In this document: in pieces, positions 62,956-64,000 of the stretch | How positions within the stretch are numbered: position 1 is the first letter of the stretch | Layout of the letters: every line of letters starts with the position of its first letter | NCBI RefSeq assembly: GCF_007860095.1 | Contig: NZ_SJPT01000004.1 | Location: 486,629-550,628 of the forward strand | DNA length: 64,000 nucleotides | Source: Novipirellula galeiformis | Lineage (GTDB): Bacteria > Planctomycetota > Planctomycetia > Pirellulales > Pirellulaceae | Direction: 5' to 3' | Program-made: the position numbers and the translations under genes | Notes under the pieces: generated by a model | What the model saw: the letters and a program-made list of their open reading frames with translations, nothing else | What the model was told of the DNA's origin: nothing | Database searches by the model: none

Positions 62956-63681
62956 ATGCTCAAATCACTAACACGCATATTCCTGCTGACATCCCTAACG
63001 GCAATTCCCGCCATGGCACAAGAAACGTCAACCACTCCATCGCTTTCCCGACAGTTGGCTGAAAAGGCTGCCGGTTTTGCCAAGCGAGCGCCGGCCGATC
63101 GACGCGCGACGTTCGCCAAAGGCATCGAAGACGTTCGCGCAAGCGGAATCGAAGCATCGGCGAAGCAAGTCGGTGATGACGCCGTGGATGGAACCTTGAA
63201 GGGATGGAAGGGCGATTCCGTCACACTCAGCGAACTATGGAGCCAAGGGCCAGTCGTGGTGATGTGGTATCGCGGCGGTTGGTGTCCTTACTGCAACCTT
63301 CAACTACGAGCGATGCAGCAATCTCTCGACAAGATTGAAAACGCGGGTGCGAAGCTCGTTATCTTGACGCCGGAGTTGCCGGAGAAAGCAAAGGAAACCG
63401 CTGAAGCAAGCGGCATTTCAATCGTCGCCCTGCACGATAAAGACTTGGCACTCGCCAAACAGTATGGAATCGTTTTTGAATTGCCCGACGCGATCGCTCC
63501 GATGTACCAGTCTCGATTGCCGCAATACAATGGGAACGATGCTTTAGAACTGCCACTATCAGCCACGTACGTCATCAATTCCTCGGGGAAAATCACCTAC
63601 GCTTTCCTGGACGCCGACTACAAAAAGCGGGCGGAACCCAGCGAGGTGATTCAAGCGGTCAAAGCGGCCACCCAAAAATGA
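62956..63681 (+). CDS. Exported peroxiredoxin-like (AhpC/TSA) protein
   Basis: A 241-residue thioredoxin-fold protein. Signal peptide (RIFLLTSLTAIPAMA), then a helical region and the redox site YRGGWCPYCNLQL (C110, C113) of AhpC/TSA-family peroxiredoxins with a CxxC. It ends SATYVINSSGKITYAFLD, typical of the family. It should reduce peroxides in the periplasm. A hairpin-repeat end begins 15 bp after its stop codon. Confidence 0.85.
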   Translation: MLKSLTRIFLLTSLTAIPAMAQETSTTPSLSRQLAEKAAGFAKRAPADRRATFAKGIEDVRASGIEASAKQVGDDAVDGTLKGWKGDSVTLSELWSQGPVVVMWYRGGWCPYCNLQLRAMQQSLDKIENAGAKLVILTPELPEKAKETAEASGISIVALHDKDLALAKQYGIVFELPDAIAPMYQSRLPQYNGNDALELPLSATYVINSSGKITYAFLDADYKKRAEPSEVIQAVKAATQK

Positions 63682-63695
63682 GCTGGCTTTGTTTA

Positions 63696-63787
63696 GCTTA
63701 ACCAGGTAGGCAGGAGTCTTTCGGTAGATTAGCCGTTTTGGCGTTAGCCACGGTTCAAGCGGTTCAACCGGGGCTAACGCCCAATGG
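63696..63787. repeat. Hairpin repeat element, inverted orientation, one end lost
   Basis: CTTAACCAGGTAGGCAGGAG (63696-63715) corresponds to the right end of the other copies read on the opposite strand, followed by TTAGCCG, GGCGTTAGCC and the complementary GGGGCTAACGCC (63770-63781). The other terminal repeat is missing where the sequence meets the transposase-like gene. Confidence 0.65.
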
Positions 63788-63790
63788 CAC

Positions 63791-64000
63791 TCACTTTGAC
63801 GTTGGGTCTTCTGGATCGTTGGGTTTACTTTTCTTTTTTCGTTTCTGGAAGTGGGTGGTTTTGGGGCGGCGGACGTAGGCTTCGCGTGGATAACTGCGGC
63901 CTGGGCGGTTGGGAAGCTTTTGCTGTGAGGCGTAGTGCAGCACGCGATCCAAACGTTCGATCCAACGACTGGGGTCACTGACTTCAACCCCCTGCAGCAT
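63791..64000 (-). CDS. Probable IS4-type transposase C-terminus, cut by window edge
   Basis: A 69-residue frame that runs off the right edge. RPGRSYPREAYVRRPKTTHF followed by a basic KRKKKSKP tail resembles the conserved end of IS4-family transposases, in which a PGRSxPR segment precedes a basic terminus. No DDE residues are inside the window. It lies next to a hairpin repeat element whose far end is missing. The family call is tentative. Confidence 0.5.
   Translation of the reverse strand: MLQGVEVSDPSRWIERLDRVLHYASQQKLPNRPGRSYPREAYVRRPKTTHFQKRKKKSKPNDPEDPTSK

Overview
The window looks like a chromosomal segment of a marine planctomycete of the Rhodopirellula/Pirellulaceae type. The evidence is the paired DUF1552 and DUF1587-1595-1592-1588-1585 genes, PQQ-propeller proteins, dockerin-bearing surface proteins, five N-termini with the planctomycete LEPR-XLL-like motif, and ECF sigma factors overlapping Ser/Thr kinase genes. 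No rRNA, tRNA or CRISPR array was seen.

Bases 1-17647 are a one-strand defence island. It starts inside a SNF2-type helicase, followed by an Eco57I-class adenine methylase (the drmD-drmMI pairing of class 1 DISARM), a RecF/ABC-type ATPase, a frameshifted small gene, a MutL/MORC-type GHKL ATPase and two poorly known proteins, the last resembling DUF6339. No drmA, drmB or drmC follows. A DUF1016 (YhcG) nuclease C-terminus is stranded between helicase and methylase. A separate gene then encodes a HIT + phospholipase-D + SF2 helicase + LexA/S24 peptidase fusion, followed by a NERD nuclease-like protein with zinc ribbons.

Bases 17.7-26.5 kb hold a BamB-like propeller, an Fe-S repair protein (RIC) and YwiC on the minus strand, the DUF1552/DUF1592 pair, a DUF486 membrane protein and a small zinc-ribbon protein. 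Bases 26.5-53.7 kb are dominated by surface and signalling genes: two sigma-kinase pairs with ATGA overlaps, one followed by a LEPR-type surface protein; a 1549-residue FG-GAP/YHYH/PKD/dockerin protein; EF-hand and YHYH proteins sharing a C-terminal module; a metzincin with dockerin and EF-hands; a prenyltransferase-repeat protein; a dockerin-bearing animal-type haem peroxidase; a beta-helix-like protein; and a third ECF sigma factor.

Bases 53.8-63.7 kb are a plus-strand stress/detoxification stretch: a carboxymuconolactone decarboxylase-like protein and an SDR behind two TetR-type palindromes, an SDR remnant, an exported haloacid dehalogenase, arsR-arsD-arsA-arsC without a visible arsenite pump, another SDR, a DoxX-like protein, a DUF3500 protein and an exported peroxiredoxin. 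A probable IS4-type transposase C-terminus lies at the right edge. A family of hairpin repeats with inverted ends (16.5, 25.2, 35.7, 38.45 and 63.7 kb), two inverted copies of a ~270-290 bp repeat and several tandem arrays fill the intergenic gaps.
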